Notes: a model not told the origin generated them from the letters alone. A DNA stretch of 64,000 bases from Calliopsis andreniformis (GCF_051401765.1 NW_027480600.1:248001-312000); one strand, 5' to 3'. Numbered from the stretch's first letter, positions 40,901 through 56,331 are shown. Numbers and translations: made by a program.

Positions 40901-41130
40901 CTCAATCCTCAATCCTCAATCCTCAATCCTCAGTCATCAATCCTCAATCTTCAATACTCAATCGTCAATCCTCAGTCCTCAATCTTCAATCCCCTAACCT
41001 CGTTCCTCAAACCTCAATCCTCAACCCTTAGTCCTCACCCTCAATTCTCAATTCTCAATCCTCAATCCTCAATCCTCAATCCTCAATCCTCAATACCCAA
41101 CCATCAATCCTCAATTCTCAATACTCAATA

Positions 41131-41154
41131 GAATATCCTGAATTTTCGGGATTC
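41131..41154. repeat. GAATAT dyad, TTCGGG form
   Basis: Opens unit 3; the last copy with the wobble arm. Confidence 0.83.
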
Positions 41155-44100
41155 AATACTCAAACCTCAACCCTCAACCCTCAGCCCTCATCCTCAATCC
41201 CCAATCCTCAATCCTCAATCCTCAATATTCAATCCTCTATACTCAGTCTTCAATCCTCAATCCTCAATCCTCAATCCACAGTCATCAATCATCAATCTCC
41301 CATACTCAATCGTCAATCCTCAGTCCTCAATCCTCAATCCCCAATGCTCGTTCCTCAAACCTCAATCCTCAACCCTCAGTCCTCACCTTCAATTCTCAAC
41401 TCTCAATCCTCAATCCTCAATCCTCAATCTTCAATCCTCAATCCTCAATCCTCAATCCTCAATCCTCAATTCTCAATCCTCAATCCTCAATCCTCAGACT
41501 TCAAACATCAATACTCAGCCCTCAGTCCTCGTCCTCAATCCACAACCCTCAATCCTCGATCCTCAATCTTCCATCCTTAATACACAATCTTCAATCCTCA
41601 GTCCTCAATCCTCTATCCTCAATCCTCATTCCTCAATCCTCAATACCCAATCCGCAATCTTCAATCCTCAATCCTCAATCCCCATTCTTCAATCCTCAAT
41701 ACGCAATCCTCAATCTTCAATCCTCAATCCTCAATCCACAATCTTCAATACTCAATCGTCAATACTCATTCATCAATCCTCGATACCCAATCCTCAATCT
41801 TCAATCCTCAATCCTCAATCATCAATCCTCAGTCCTCAATCATCAATCCTCAATACTCAATCTTCAATCCTAAATCCTCAGTCCACAAACCACAATTCTG
41901 AATCCTCAATACTGCATCCTCAATCTTCAGCCCTCAGTCCTCAACAATCAGTTGTCAATCCTCAATCCCCAATAGAATATCCTCAATTCACAGTTTTCAA
42001 TACGCAATACTCAATCTGCAATCTTCAGACCTCTATTCACAAACATCAATTCTCATCACTCAACCCTGAACGCTCAGTCCTCAATGTTCAGTCCTCAATC
42101 CTCAATTCTCAATCTTCAATCCTCAATACTGAATCTTCAATCGTCAATACTCAATCCTCAATCCTCAATCCTCAATCCTCAATCCTCAGTCCTCAATCCT
42201 CAATACTCAATCCTCAATCGTCAATCCTCAATCCTCAATGTTCAATCCGCAATACCCAATCCTCAATCTTCAATCCTCAATCCTCCATCCCCAATCCTCA
42301 TTCTTCAAACCTCAATCCTCAACCCTCAGTCCTCATCCTCAATTCTCAATTCTCAATCCTCAATCCTCAATCCTCAATATTCAAAACTCAATATTCAATC
42401 TCCAATCCTAGATCCCCAATTCCCAATCCTCAATCTTCAATCCTCAATCCTCAATCCTCAATTCTCAATCCTCAATCCTCAATCCTTAGACCTCAAACAT
42501 CAATATTCAACACTCGGACCTGTTCCTCAATCCACAACCCTCAATCCTCAATCCTCAATCTTCAATCATCAATACTCAATCTTCAGTCCTCAATCCTCAA
42601 CCCCCAATCCTCAGTCCTCAATCCTCTATCTTTAATCCTCAATCCTCAATCCTCAATCCTCAATCCTAAACCTTCAACCCACAATACTCAATCTTCAATC
42701 CTCAATCCTCAATCCTCAATCCTCAATCCTCAATCCTCAATCTTCAGTGCTCAATACTCAATCTTCAATCCTCAATCCTCAATCCTCAATCCTCAATCCT
42801 CATTCTTCAATCCTCAACACCCAATCCTCAATCTTCAATTCTCAACCTTCAATCCACAATTCTCAATCCTCAATCCTCAATCTTCAATCCTCAATCCTCA
42901 ATCCTCAATCTTCAATCCTCAATACTCAATCCTCAATCCCCAGTCCTCAATCCGCAATGTTCAATCCGCAGTACCCAATCCTCAATCGTCAATCCTCTAT
43001 CCTCAATCCTCAATCTTCAATCCTCAATCCTCAATCCTCAATCCTCAATCCTCAATACTCAATCCTCAATCGTCAATCCTCAATCCTCAATGTTCAATCC
43101 GCAATACCCAATCCTCGATCTTCAATCCTCAATCCTCCATCCCCAATCCTCAATCCTCAATCCTCATTCATCAATCCTCAATACCCAATCCTCAATCTTG
43201 AATCCTCAATCCTCAATCCTCAATTCTCAACCCTCAATCCTCAGTCCTCAGTCCTCAAACCTCAATCCTCAAACCTCAGCCCTCATCCTCAATCCTCAAT
43301 CCTCAATCCTCAGTCCTCAATCTTCAATCCTCAATACTCAATCTTCAATCCTCAATCCTCAGACCACAAACCTCAATCCTTAATATTCAATCCTCAATAC
43401 TCAATCTTCAATCCTCAATCCTCAATGCTCGGTCCTCAATCCTCAATCGTCAATTTCCAACCCTGAATACTCAATCCTCGGTCCTCAATCCTCAACATTC
43501 AATCCTCAATACTCAATCTTCAATCTTCAATCCTCAATCCTCAATACTCAATCCTCAATACCCAATCCTGAATCTTCAATCCTCAATCCTCAATCCTCAA
43601 TTCTCAATCCTCAATCCTCGTTCCTCAAACCTCAACCCTCAACCCTCAGTCCTCATACTCAATTCTCAATTCTCAATCTTCAATCCTCAATCCTCAATCA
43701 TCAATCCTCAATAATCAACCTCCAATCCTAGATCCTCAATGCCCAATCCTCAATCTTCAATCCTCATTCCTCAATACTCAATCCTCAATCCTCAATCCTC
43801 AATCCTCAATCCTCAATCCTCAACCTTCAATCCTCAATACTCAATCTTCAATCTTCAATCCTCAATCCTCAAGCCACAATCTTCAATACTCAATCGTCAA
43901 TCCTCATTCATCAATCCTCGATACCCAATCCTCAATCTTCAATCCTCAATACTCAATCTTCAATCCTGAATCCTCAATCCTCAATCCTCAATCCTCAACC
44001 CTCAATCCTCAATCCTCAATCCTCAATACTCGATCCTCGATCTTCAATCCACAATACTCAATCTTCAATCCTCAATCCTCAATCCTCAATCCTCAATACT

Positions 44101-46196
44101 CAATCCTCAATCGTCAGGCTTCAGTACTCAATACTCAATCTTCAATCCTCAATCCTGAATCCTCATTCCTCAATACTCAATCCTCAATCCTCAATTCTCA
44201 ATCCTCAATCCTCAATCCTCAACCTTCAATCCTCAATACTCAATCTTCAATCTTCAATCCTCAATCCGCAATCCTCAATTCTCTATCCTCAATCCTCAGT
44301 CCTCAGTCCTCAAACCTCAATCCTCAACCCTCAGGCCTCATCCTCAATCCTCAATCCTCAACCCTCAATCCTCAAACTTCAATCCTCAATCTTCAATTCT
44401 CAATCCTCAATCCTCGATTCTCAATCCTCAATCGTCAATCCTCAGACCACAAACATCAATATTCAACCCTCGGTCCTCGTCCTCAATCCACAATCTTCAA
44501 TCCTCAATCCTCAATCCTCAATCCTCAACCCTCAATCCTCAGATATCAATCCTCAATCTTCAATACTCAACCGTCAATCCTCAGTCCTCAATCATCAATC
44601 CCCAATCCTCGTTCCTCAAACCTCAATCCTCAACCCTCAGTCCTCAACCGTCAGTCCTCGTCCTCAATCCTCAACCCTCAATCCTCAATCCTGAATCTTC
44701 AATCCTCAATCCTCTATCTTCAATCCTCAATACTCAATCTTCAATCCTCAATCCTCAATTCTCAATCCTCAATCCTCAGGCCTCAGTCCTCAAACCTCAA
44801 TCCTCAACCCTCAGCCCTCATCCTCAATCCTCAATCCTCAACACTCAATCCTCAATCTTCAATCCTCAATACTCAATCTTCAATCCTCAATCCTCAATTC
44901 TCAATCCTCAGTACTCATTCTTCAATCCTCAATACCCAATCCTCAATCTTCAATTCTCAATCCTCAATCCTCGATTCTCAGTCCTCAATCGTCAATCCTC
45001 AGACCACAAACATCAATATTCAACCCTCGGTCCTGGTCCTCAATCCACAATCCTCAATTCTCAATCCTCAACCTTCAATCATCAATATTCATTCTTCAAT
45101 CCTCAATCCTCAAAACTCAATCCTCAATCCTCATTCCTCAATCCTTAATCCTCAATCCTCAATACTCAATCCTCGATCCTATATCTTCAACCCACAATAC
45201 TCAATCTTCAATCCTCAATCCTCAATCCTCAATCATCAATCTTCAATCCTCAATCCTCAAAACTCAATCCTCAATCCTCAATCCTCAATCTTCAATCCTC
45301 AATCCTCAATCCTCAATTCTCAATCCTCAATCCTCAATCCTCAGAACTCAAACATCAATACTCAGCCCTCAGTCCTCGTTCTCAATCCACAACTCTCAAT
45401 CCTCGATCCTCAATCTTCAATCATCAATATTCAATCTTCAATCCTCAATCCTCAATACTCAATGTTCAATCCTCAATACGCAATCCTCAATCTTCAATCC
45501 TCAATCCTCAATACTCAACCTTCAATCCTCAATCCTCAATCCTCAATCCTCAATCCTCAATCCTCAATCCTCAGTCATCAATCCTCAATCTTCAATACTC
45601 AATCGTCAATCCTCAGTCCTCAATCCTCAATCCCCTATCCTCGTTCCTCAAACCTCAATCCTCAACCCTTAGTCCTCACCCACAATTCTCAATTCTCAAT
45701 CCTCAATCCTCAATCCTCAATCATCAATCCTCAATCCTCAATCCTCAATTCTCAATCCTCAATCCTCAATCCTCAGACCTCAAACATCAATACTCAGCCC
45801 TCAGTCCTCGTCCTCAATCCACAACCCTCAATCCTCGATCCTCAATCTTCAATCATCAATATTCAATCTTCAACCCTCAATCCTCAATACTCAATGTTCA
45901 ATCCTCCATACGCAATCCTCAATCTTCAATCCTCAATCCTCAATACTCAACCTTCAATCCTCAATCCTCAATCCTCAATCCTCAATCCTCAATCCTCAGT
46001 CATCAATCCTCAATCTTCAATACTCAATCGTCAATCCTCAGTCCTCAATCTTCAATCCCCTATCCTCGTTCCTCAAACCTCAATCCTCAACCCTTAGTCC
46101 TCACCCTCAATTCTCAATTCTCAATCCTCAATCCTCAATCCTCAATCCTCAATCCTCAATACCCAACCATCAATCCTCAATTCTCAATACTCAATA
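41131..46196 (+). repeat. Family B unit 3 (5066 bp)
   Basis: The 1.4-kb module x is replaced by about 135 bp (42875-43010) and module y is present (about 44185-44835). It is two heptamers shorter near 41275 than its neighbours. It begins with the TTCGGG form of the dyad, as units 1 and 2 do, but is followed by units with the TTCAGG form, so it marks a transition in the series. Confidence 0.88.
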
Positions 46197-46220
46197 GAAT
46201 ATCCTGAATTTTCAGGATTC
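46197..46220. repeat. GAATAT dyad, perfect arms, TT centre
   Basis: The arms CCTGAA and TTCAGG around TT, extended by GAAT and ATTC outside a two-base bulge. Without the bulge, ATCCTGAA and TTCAGGAT pair as an eight-base arm. Confidence 0.86.
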
Positions 46221-49200
46221 AATACTCAAACCTCAACCCTCAACCCTCAGCCCTCATCCTCAATCCCCAATCCTCAATCCTCAATCCTCAATATTCAATC
46301 CTCTATACTCAGTCTTCAATCCTCAATCCTCAATCCTCAATCCTCAATCCTCAATCCACAGTCATCAATCATCAATCTCCCATACTCAATCGTCAATCCT
46401 CAGTCCTCAATCCTCAATCCCCAATGCTCGTTCCTCAAACCTCAATCCTCAACCCTCAGTCCTCACCTACAATTCTCAACTCTCAATCCTCAATCCTCAA
46501 TCCTCAATCTTCAATCCTCAATCCTCAATCCTCAATCCTCAATCCTCAATTCTCAATCCTCAATCCTCAATCCTCAGACTTCAAACATCAATACTCAGCC
46601 CTCAGTCCTCGTCCTCAATCCACAACCCTCAATCCTCGATCCTCAATCTTCCATCCTTAATACACAATCTTCAATCCTCAGTCCTCAATCCTCTATCCTC
46701 AATCCTCATTCCTCAATCCTCAATACCCAATCCGCAATCTTCAATCCTCAATCCTCAATCCCCATTCTTCAATCCTCAATACGCAATCATCAATCTTCAA
46801 TCCTCAATCCTCAATCCACAATCTTCAATACTCAATCGTCAATACTCATTCTTCAATCCTCGATACCCAATCCTCAATCTTCAATCCTCAATCCTCAATC
46901 CTCAATCCTCAGTCCTCAATCATCAATCCTCAATACTCAATCTTCAATCCTCAATCCTCAGTCCACAAACCACAATTCTGAATCCTCAATACTGCATCCT
47001 CAATCTTCAGCCCTCAGTCCTCAACAATCAGTTGTCAATCCTCAATCCCCAATAGAATATCCTCAATTCACAGTTTTCAATACGCAATACTCAATCTGCA
47101 ATCTTCAGACCTCTATTCACAAACATCAATTCTCATCACTCAACCCTGAACGCTCTGTCCTCAATGTTCAGTCCTCAATCCTCAATTCTCAATCTTCAAT
47201 CCTCAATACTGAATCTTCAATCGTCAATACTCAATCCTCAATCCTCAATCCTCAATCCTCAATCCTCAGTCCTCAATCCTCAATACTCAATCCTCAATCG
47301 TCAATCCTCAATCCTCAATGTTCAATCCGCAATACCCAATCCTCAATCTTCAATCCTCAATCCTCCATCCCCAATCCTCATTCTTCAAACCTCAATCCTC
47401 AACCCTCAGTCCTCATCCTCAATTCTCAATTCTCAATCCTCAATCCTCAATCCTCAATATTCAAAACTCAATATTCAATCTCCAATCCTAGATCCCCAAT
47501 TCCCAATCCTCAATCTTCAATCCTCAATCCTCAATCCTCAATTCTCAATCCTCAATCCTCAATCCTTAGACCTCAAACATCAATATTCAACACTCGGACC
47601 TGTTCCTCAATCCACAACCCTCAATCCTCAATCCTCAATCTTCAATCATCAATACTCAATCTTCAGTCCTCAATCCTCAACCCCCAATCCTCAGTCCTCA
47701 ATCCTCTATCTTTAATCCTCAATCCTCAATCCTCAATCCTCAATCCTAAACCTTCAACCCTCAATACTCAATCTTCAATCCTCAATCCTCAATCCTCAAT
47801 CCTCAATCCTCAATCCTCAATCTTCAGTGCTCAATACTCAATCTTCAATCCTCAATCCTCAATCCTCAATCCTCAATCCTCATTCTTCAATCCTCAACAC
47901 CCAATCCTCAATCTTCAATTCTCAACCTTCAATCCACAATTCTCAATCCTCAATCCTCAATCTTCAATCCTCAATCCTCAATCCTCAATCCTCAATCTTC
48001 AATCCTCAATACTCAATCCTCAATCCCCAGTCCTCAATCCGCAATGTTCAATCCGCAGTACCCAATCCTCAATCGTCAATCCTCTATCCCCAATCCTCAA
48101 TCTTCAATCCTCAATCCTCAATCCTCAATCCTCAATCCTCAATACTCAATCCTCAATCGTCAATCCTCAATCCTCAATGTTCAATCCGCAATACCCAATC
48201 CTCAATCTTCAATCCTCAATCCTCCATCCCCAATCCTCAATCCTCAATCCTCATTCATCAATCCTCAATACCCAATCCTCAATCTTGAATCCTCAATCCT
48301 CAATCCTCAATTCTCAACCCTCAATCCTCAGTCCTCAGTCCTCAAACCTCAATCCTCAAACCTCAGCCCTCATCCTCAATCCTCAATCCTCAATCCTCAG
48401 TCCTCAATCTTCAATCCTCAATACTCAATCTTCAATCCTCAATCCTCAGACCACAAACCTCAATCCTTAATATTCAATCCTCAATACTCAATCTTCAATC
48501 CTCAATCCTCAATGCTCGGTCCTCAATCCTCAATCGTCAATCTCCAACCCTGAATACTCAATCCTCGGTTCTCAATCCTCAACCTTCAATCCTCATTACT
48601 CAATCTTCAATCTTCAATCCTCAATCCTCAATACTCAATCCTCAATACCCAATCCTGAATCTTCAATCCTCAATCCTCAATCCTCAATTCTCAATCCTCA
48701 ATCCTCGTTCCTCAAACCTCAACCCTCAACCCTCAGTCCTCATACTCAATTCTCAATTCTCAATCTTCAATCCTCAATCCTCAATCATCAATCCTCAATA
48801 ATCAACCTCCAATCCTAGATCCTCAATGCCCAATCCTCAATCTTCAATCCTCATTCCTCAATACTCAATCCTCAATCCTCAATCCTCAATCCTCAATCCT
48901 CAATCCTCAACCTTCAATCCTCAATACTCAATCTTCAATCTTCAATCCTCAATCCTCAAGCCACAATCTTCAATACTCAATCGTCAATCCTCATTCATCA
49001 ATCCTCGATACCCAATCCTCAATCTTCAATCCTCAATACTCAATCTTCAATCCTGAATCCTCAATCCTCAATCCTCAATCCTCAACCCTCAATCCTCAAT
49101 CCTCAATCCTCAATACTCGATCCTCGATCTTCAATCCACAATACTCAATCTTCAATCCTCAATCCTCAATCCTCAATCCTCAATACTCAATCCTCAATCG

Positions 49201-51283
49201 TCAGGCTTCAGTACTCAATACTCAATCTTCAATCCTCAATCCTGAATCCTCATTCCTCAATACTCAATCCTCAATCCTCAATTCTCAATCCTCAATCCTC
49301 AATCCTCAACCTTCAATCCTCAATACTCAATCTTCAATCTTCAATCCTCAATCCGCAATCCTCAATTCTCTATCCTCAATCCTCAGTCCTCAGTCCTCAA
49401 ACCTCAATCCTCAACCCTCAGGCCTCATCCTCAATCCTCAATCCTCAACCCTCAATCCTCAAACTTCAATCCTCAATCTTCAATTCTCAATCCTCAATCC
49501 TCGATTCTCAATCCTCAATCGTCAATCCTCAGACCACAAACATCAATATTCAACCCTCGGTCCTCGTCCTCAATCCACAATCTTCAATCCTCAATCCTCA
49601 ATCCTCAATCCTCAACCCTCAATCCTCAGATATCAATCCTCAATCTTCAATACTCAACCGTCAATCCTCAGTCCTCAATCATCAATCCCCAATCCTCGTT
49701 CCTCAAACCTCAATCCTCAACCCTCAGTCCTCAACCGTCAGTCCTCGTCCTCAATCCTCAACCCTCAATCCTCAATCCTGAATCTTCAATCCTCAATCCT
49801 CTATCTTCAATCCTCAATACTCAATCTTCAATCCTCAATCCTCAATTCTCAATCCTCAATCCTCAGGCCTCAGTCCTCAAACCTCAATCCTCAACCCTCA
49901 GCCCTCATCCTCAATCCTCAATCCTCAACACTCAATCCTCAATCTTCAATCCTCAATACTCAATCTTCAATCCTCAATCCTCAATTCTCAATCCTCAGTA
50001 CTCATTCTTCAATCCTCAATACCCAATCCTCAATCTTCAATTCTCAATCCTCAATCCTCGATTCTCAGTCCTCAATCGTCAATCCTCAGACCACAAACAT
50101 CAATATTCAACCCTCGGTCCTGGTCCTCAATCCACAATCCTCAATCCTCAATCCTCAACCTTCAATCATCAATATTCATTCTTCAATCCTCAATCCTCAA
50201 AACTCAATCCTCAATCCTCATTCCTCAATCTTTAATCCTCAATCCTCAATACTCAATCCTCGATCCTATATCTTCAACCCTCAATACTCAATCTTCAATC
50301 CTCAATCCTCAATCCTCAATCATCAATCTTCAATCCTCAATCCTCAAAACTCAATCCTCAATCCTCAATCCTCAATCTTCAATCCTCAATCCTCAATCCT
50401 CAATTCTCAATCCTCAATCCTCAATCCTCAGAACTCAAACATCAATACTCAGCCCTCAGTCCTCGTTCTCAATCCACAACTCTCAATCCTCGATCCTCAA
50501 TCTTCAATCATCAATATTCAATCTTCAATCCTCAATCCTCAATACTCAATGTTCAATCCTCAATACGCAATCCTCAATCTTCAATCCTCAATCCTCAATA
50601 CTCAACCTTCAATCCTCAATCCTCAATCCTCAATCCTCAATCCTCAATCCTCAATCCTCAGTCATCAATCCTCAATCTTCAATACTCAATCGTCAATCCT
50701 CAGTCCTCAATCCTCAATCCCCTATCCTCGTTCCTCAAACCTCAATCCTCAACCCTTAGTCCTCACCCTCAATTCTCAATTCTCAATCCTCAATCCTCAA
50801 TCCTCAATCATCAATCCTCAATCCTCAATCCTCAATTCTCAATCCTCAATCCTCAATCCTCAGACCTCAAACATCAATACTCAGCCCTCAGTCCTCGTCC
50901 TCAATCCACAACCCTCAATCCTCGATCCTCAATCTTCAATCATCAATATTCAATCTTCAACCCTCAATCCTCAATACTCAATGTTCAATCCTCCATACGC
51001 AATCCTCAATCTTCAATCCTCAATCCTCAATACTCAACCTTCAATCCTCAATCCTCAATCCTCAATCCTCAATCCTCAATCCTCAGTCATCAATCCTCAA
51101 TCTTCAATACTCAATCGTCAATCCTCAGTCCTCAATCTTCAATCCCCTATCCTCGTTTCTCAAACCTCAATCCTGAACCCTTAGTCCTCACCCTCAATTC
51201 TCAATTCTCAATCCTCAATCCTCAATCCTCAATCCTCAATCCTCAATACCCAACCATCAATCCTCAATTCTCAATACTCAATA
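46197..51283 (+). repeat. Family B unit 4 (5087 bp)
   Basis: This is a near-identical copy of unit 3, with offset 5080-5087 across markers 41344/46424, 42084/47164, 43739/48826 and 45462/50549. Private changes include TCACCTACAATTC near 46465 and TCATTACTC near 48594; the latter is shared with unit 5 (53680) but not with unit 3 or 6, so units 4 and 5 are sisters at that site. Confidence 0.89.
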
Positions 51284-51307
51284 GAATATCCTGAATTTTC
51301 AGGATTC
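51284..51307. repeat. GAATAT dyad, perfect arms, TT centre
   Basis: Opens unit 5; identical to 46197. Confidence 0.86.
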
Positions 51308-54300
51308 AATACTCAAACCTCAACCCTCAACCCTCAGCCCTCATCCTCAATCCCCAATCCTCAATCGTCAATCCTCAATATTCAATCCTCTATACTCAGT
51401 CTTCAATCCTCAATCCTCAATCCTCAATCCTCAATCCTCAATCCACAGTCATCAATCATCAATCTCCCATACTCAATCGTCAATCCTCAGTCCTCAATCC
51501 TCAATCCCCAATGCTCGTTCCTCAAACCTCAATCCTCAACCCTCAGTCCTCACCTTCAATTCTCAACTCTCAATCCTCAATCCTCAATCCTCAATCTTCA
51601 ATCCTCAATCCTCAATCCTCAATCCTCAATCCTCAATTCTCAATCCTCAATCCTCAATCCTCAGACATCAAACATCAATACTCAGCCCTCAGTCCTCGTC
51701 CTCAATCCACAACCCTCAATCCTCGATCCTCAATCTTCCATCCTTAATACACAATCTTCAATCCTCAGTCCTCAATCCTCTATCCTCAATCCTCATTCCT
51801 CAATCCTCAATACCCAATCCGCAATCTTCAATCCTCAATCCTCAATCCCCATTCTTCAATCCTCAATACGCAATCCTCAATCTTCAATCCTCAATCCTCA
51901 ATCCACAATCTTCAATACTCAATCGTCAACACTCATTCATCAATCCTCGATACCCAATCCTCAATCTTCAATCCTCAATCCTCAATCCTCAATCCTCAGT
52001 CCTCAATCATCAATCCTCAATACTCAATCTTCAATCCTCAATCCTCAGTCCACAAACCACAATTCTGAATCCTCAATACTGCATCCTCAATCTTCAGCCC
52101 TCAGTCCTCAACAATCAGTTGTCAATCCTCAATCCCCAATAGAATATCCTCAATTCACAGATTTCAATACGCAATACTCAATCTGCAATCTTCAGACCTC
52201 TATTCACAAACATCAATTCTCATCACTCAACCCTGAACGCTCTGTCCTCAATGTTCAGTCCTCAATCCTCAATTCTCAATCTTCAATCCTCAATACTGAA
52301 TCTTCAATCGTCAATACTCAATCCTCAATCCTCAATCCTCAATCCTCAATCCTCAGTCCTCAATCCTCAATACTCAATCCTCAATCGTCAATCCTCAATC
52401 CTCAATGTTCAATCCGCAATACCCAATCCTCAATCTTCAATCCTCAATCCTCCATCCCCAATCCTCATTCTTCAAACCTCAATCCTCAACCCTCAGTCCT
52501 CATCCTCAATTCTCAATTCTCAATCCTCAATCCTCAATCCTCAATATTCAAAACTCAATATTCAATCTCCAATCCTAGATCCCCAATTCCCAATCCTCAA
52601 TCTTCAATCCTCAATCCTCAATCCTCAATTCTCAATCCTCAATCCTCAATCCTTAGACCTCAAACATCAATATTCAACACTCGGACCTGTTCCTCAATCC
52701 ACAACCCTCAATCCTCAATCCTCAATCTTCAATCATCAATACTCAATCTTCAGTCCTCAATCCTCAACCCCCAATCCTCAGTCCTCAATCCTCTATCTTT
52801 AATCCTCAATCCTCAATCCTCAATCATCAATCCTAAACCTTCAACCCTCAATACTCAATCTTCAATCCTCAATCCTCAATCCTCAATCCTCAATCCTCAA
52901 TCCTCAATCTTCAGTGCTCAATACTCAATCTTCAATCCTCAATCCTCAATCCTCAATCCTCAATCCTCATTCTTCAATCCTCAACACCCAATCCTCAATC
53001 TTCAATTCTCAACCTTCAATCCACAATTCTCAATCCTCAATCCTCAATCTTCAATCCTCAATCCTCAATCCTCAATCTTCAATCCTCAATACTCAATCCT
53101 CAATCCCCAGTCCTCAATCCGCAATGTTCAATCCGCAGTACCCAATCCTCAATCGTCAATCCTCTATCCCCAATCCTCAATCTTCAATCCTCAATCCTCA
53201 ATCCTCAATCCTCAATCCTGAATACTCAATCCTCAATCGTCAATCCTCAATCCTCAATGTTCAATCCGCAATACCCAATCCTCAATCTTCAATCCTCAAT
53301 CCTCCATCCCCAATCCTCAATCCTCAATCCTCATTCATCAATCCTCAATACCCAATCCTCAATCTTGAATCCTCAATCCTCAATCCTCAATTCTCAACCC
53401 TCAATCCTCAGTCCTCAGTCCTCAAACCTCAATCCTCAAACCTCAGCCCTCATCCTCAATCCTCAATCCTCAATCCTCAGTCCTCAATCTTCAATCCTCA
53501 ATACTTAATCTTCAATCCTCAATCCTCAGACCACAAACCTCAATCCTTAATATTCAATCCTCAATACTCAATCTTCAATCCTCAATCCTCAATGCTCGGT
53601 CCTCAATCCTCAATCGTCAATCTCCAACCCTGAATACTCAATCCTCGGTCCTCAATCCTCAACCTTCAATCCTCATTACTCAATCTTCAATCTTCAATCC
53701 TCAATCCTCAATACTCAATCCTCAATACCCAATCCTGAATCTTCAATCCTCAATCCTCAATCCTCAATTCTCAATCCTCAATCCTCGTTCCTCAAACCTC
53801 AACCCTCAACCCTCAGTCCTCATACTCAATTCTCAATTCTCAATCTTCAATCCTCAATCCTCAATCATCAATCCTCAATAATCAACCTCCAATCCTAGAT
53901 CCTCAATGCCCAATCCTCAATCTTCAATCCTCATTCCTCAATACTCAATCCTCAATCCTCAATCCTCAATCCTCAATCCTCAATCCTCAACCTTCAATCC
54001 TCAATACTCAATCTTCAATCTTCAATCCTCAATCCTCAAGCCACAATCTTCAATACTCAATCGTCAATCCTCATTCATCAATCCTCGATACCCAATCCTC
54101 AATCTTCAATCCTCAATACTCAATCTTCAATCCTGAATCCTCAATCCTCAATCCTCAATCCTCAACCCTCAATCCTCAATCCTCAATCCTCAATACTCGA
54201 TCCTCGATCTTCAATCCACAATACTCAATCTTCAATCCTCAATCCTCAATCCTCAATCCTCAATACTCAATCCTCAATCGTCAGGCTTCAGTACTCAATA

Positions 54301-56307
54301 CTCAATCTTCAATCCTCAATCCTGAATCCTCATTCCTCAATACTCAATCCTCAATCCTCAATTCTCAATCCTCAATCCTCAATCCTCAACCTTCAATCCT
54401 CAATACTCAATCTTCAATCTTCAATCCTCAATCCGCAATCCTCAATTCTCTATCCTCAATCCTCAGTCCTCAGTCCTCAAACCTCAATCCTCAACCCTCA
54501 GGCCTCATCCTCAATCCTCAATCCTCAACCCTCAATCCTCAAACTTCAATCCTCAATCTTCAATTCTCAATCCTCAATCCTCGATTCTCAATCCTCAATC
54601 GTCAATCCTCAGACCACAAACATCAATATTCAACCCTCGGTCCTCGTCCTCAATCCACAATCTTCAATCCTCAATCCTCAATCCTCAATCCTCAACCCTC
54701 AATCCTCAGATATCAATCCTCAATCTTCAATACTCAACCGTCAATCCTCAGTCCTCAATCATCAATCCCCAATCCTCGTTCCTCAAACCTCAATCCTCAA
54801 CCCTCAGTCCTCAACCGTCAGTCCTCGTCCTCAATCCTCAACCCTCAATCCTCAATCCTGAATCTTCAATCCTCAATCCTCTATCTTCAATCCTCAATAC
54901 TCAATCTTCAATCCTCAATCCTCAATTCTCAATCCTCAATCCTCAGGCCTCAGTCCTCAAACCTCAATCCTCAACCCTCAGCCCTCATCCTCAATCCGCA
55001 ATCCTCAACACTCAATCCTCAATCTTCAATCCTCAATACTCAATCTTCAATCCTCAATCCTCAATTCTCAATCCTCAGTACTCATTCTTCAATCCGCAAT
55101 ACCCAATCCTCAATCTTCAATTCTCAATCCTCAATCCTCGATTCTCAGTCCTCAATCGTCAATCCTCAGACCACAAACATCAATATTCAACCCTCGGTCC
55201 TGGTCCTCAATCCACAATCCTCAATCCTCAATCCTCAACCTTCAATCATCAATATTCATTCATCAATCCTCAATCCTCAAAACTCAATCCTCAATCCTCA
55301 TTCATCAATCTTTAATCCTCAATCCTCAATCCTCAATCCTCAATCATCAATCTTCAATCCTCAATCCTCAAAACTCAATCCTCAATCCTCAATCCTCAAT
55401 CTTCAATCCTCAATCCTCAATCCTCAATTCTCAATCCTCAATCCTCAATCCTCAGAACTCAAACATCAATACTCAGCCCTCAGTCCTCGTTCTCAATCCA
55501 CAACTCTCAATCCTCGATCCTCAATCTTCAATCATCAATATTCAATCTTCAATCCTCAATCCTCAATACTCAATGTTCAATCCTCAATACGCAATCCTCA
55601 ATCTTCAATCCTCAATCCTCAATACTCAACCTTCAATCCTCAATCCTCAATCCTCAATCCTCAATCCTCAATCCTCAATCCTCAGTCATCAATCCTCAAT
55701 CTTCAATACTCAATCGTCAATCCTCAGTCCTCAATCCTCAATCCCCTATCCTCGTTCCTCAAACCTCAATCCTCAACCCTTAGTCCTCACCCTCAATTCT
55801 CAATTCTCAATACTCAATCCTCAATCCTCAATCATCAATCCTCAATCCTCAATCCTCAATTCTCAATCCTCAATCCTCAATCCTCAGACCTCAAACATCA
55901 ATACTCAGCCCTCAGTCCTCGTCCTCAATCCACAACCCTCAATCCTCGATCCTCAATCTTCAATCATCAATATTCAATCTTCAACCCTCAATCCTCAATA
56001 CTCAATGTTCAATCCTCCATACGCAATCCTCAATCTTCAATCCTCAATCCTCAATACTCAACCTTCAATCCTCAATCCTCAATCCTCAATCCTCAATCCT
56101 CAATCCTCAGTCATCAATCCTCAATCTTCAATACTCAATCGTCAATCCTCAGTCCTCAATCTTCAATCCCCTATCCTCGTTCCTCAAACCTCAATCCTCA
56201 ACCCTTAGTCCTCACCCTCAATTCTCAATTCTCAATCCTCAATCCTCAATCCTCAATCCTCAATCCTCAATACCCAACCATCAATCCTCAATTCTCAATA
56301 CTCAATA
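51284..56307 (+). repeat. Family B unit 5 (5024 bp)
   Basis: This is exactly 63 bp (nine heptamers) shorter than unit 4. The loss lies near 55330, where the run containing TCGATCCTATATC in other units (for example 50260-50275) is missing. It also has private substitutions such as ACAGATTTCAATAC near 52158 and TCAGACATCAAAC near 51661. Confidence 0.89.
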
Positions 56308-56331
56308 GAATATCCTGAATTTTCAGGATTC
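56308..56331. repeat. GAATAT dyad, perfect arms, TT centre
   Basis: Opens unit 6; identical to 46197 and 51284. Confidence 0.86.

Larger units (their letters stand above)
35491..41130 (+). repeat. Family B unit 2 (5640 bp)
   Basis: This matches unit 1 at 6537-6544 bp through 38650. It keeps module x (about 37255-38645) with its dyad at 37886, but lacks module y: near 39770 it passes directly into TCAACACTCAATCC. Around 35810 it has one TCAATTC variant and an additional heptamer relative to unit 1. Confidence 0.87.

Noticed and set aside
42747..43466. Pairs of overlapping open frames that recur in each family B unit (also 47827-48553, 52914-53633, 57938-58657)
   Set aside because: They recur because the satellite unit recurs. 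Alternative frames inside them give the same peptide cycle and their ends are single-base variants.
46197..46220. Intrinsic transcription terminator
   Set aside because: The inverted repeat is short and A/T-rich with a two-base centre, and no T run follows it. There is no gene upstream.
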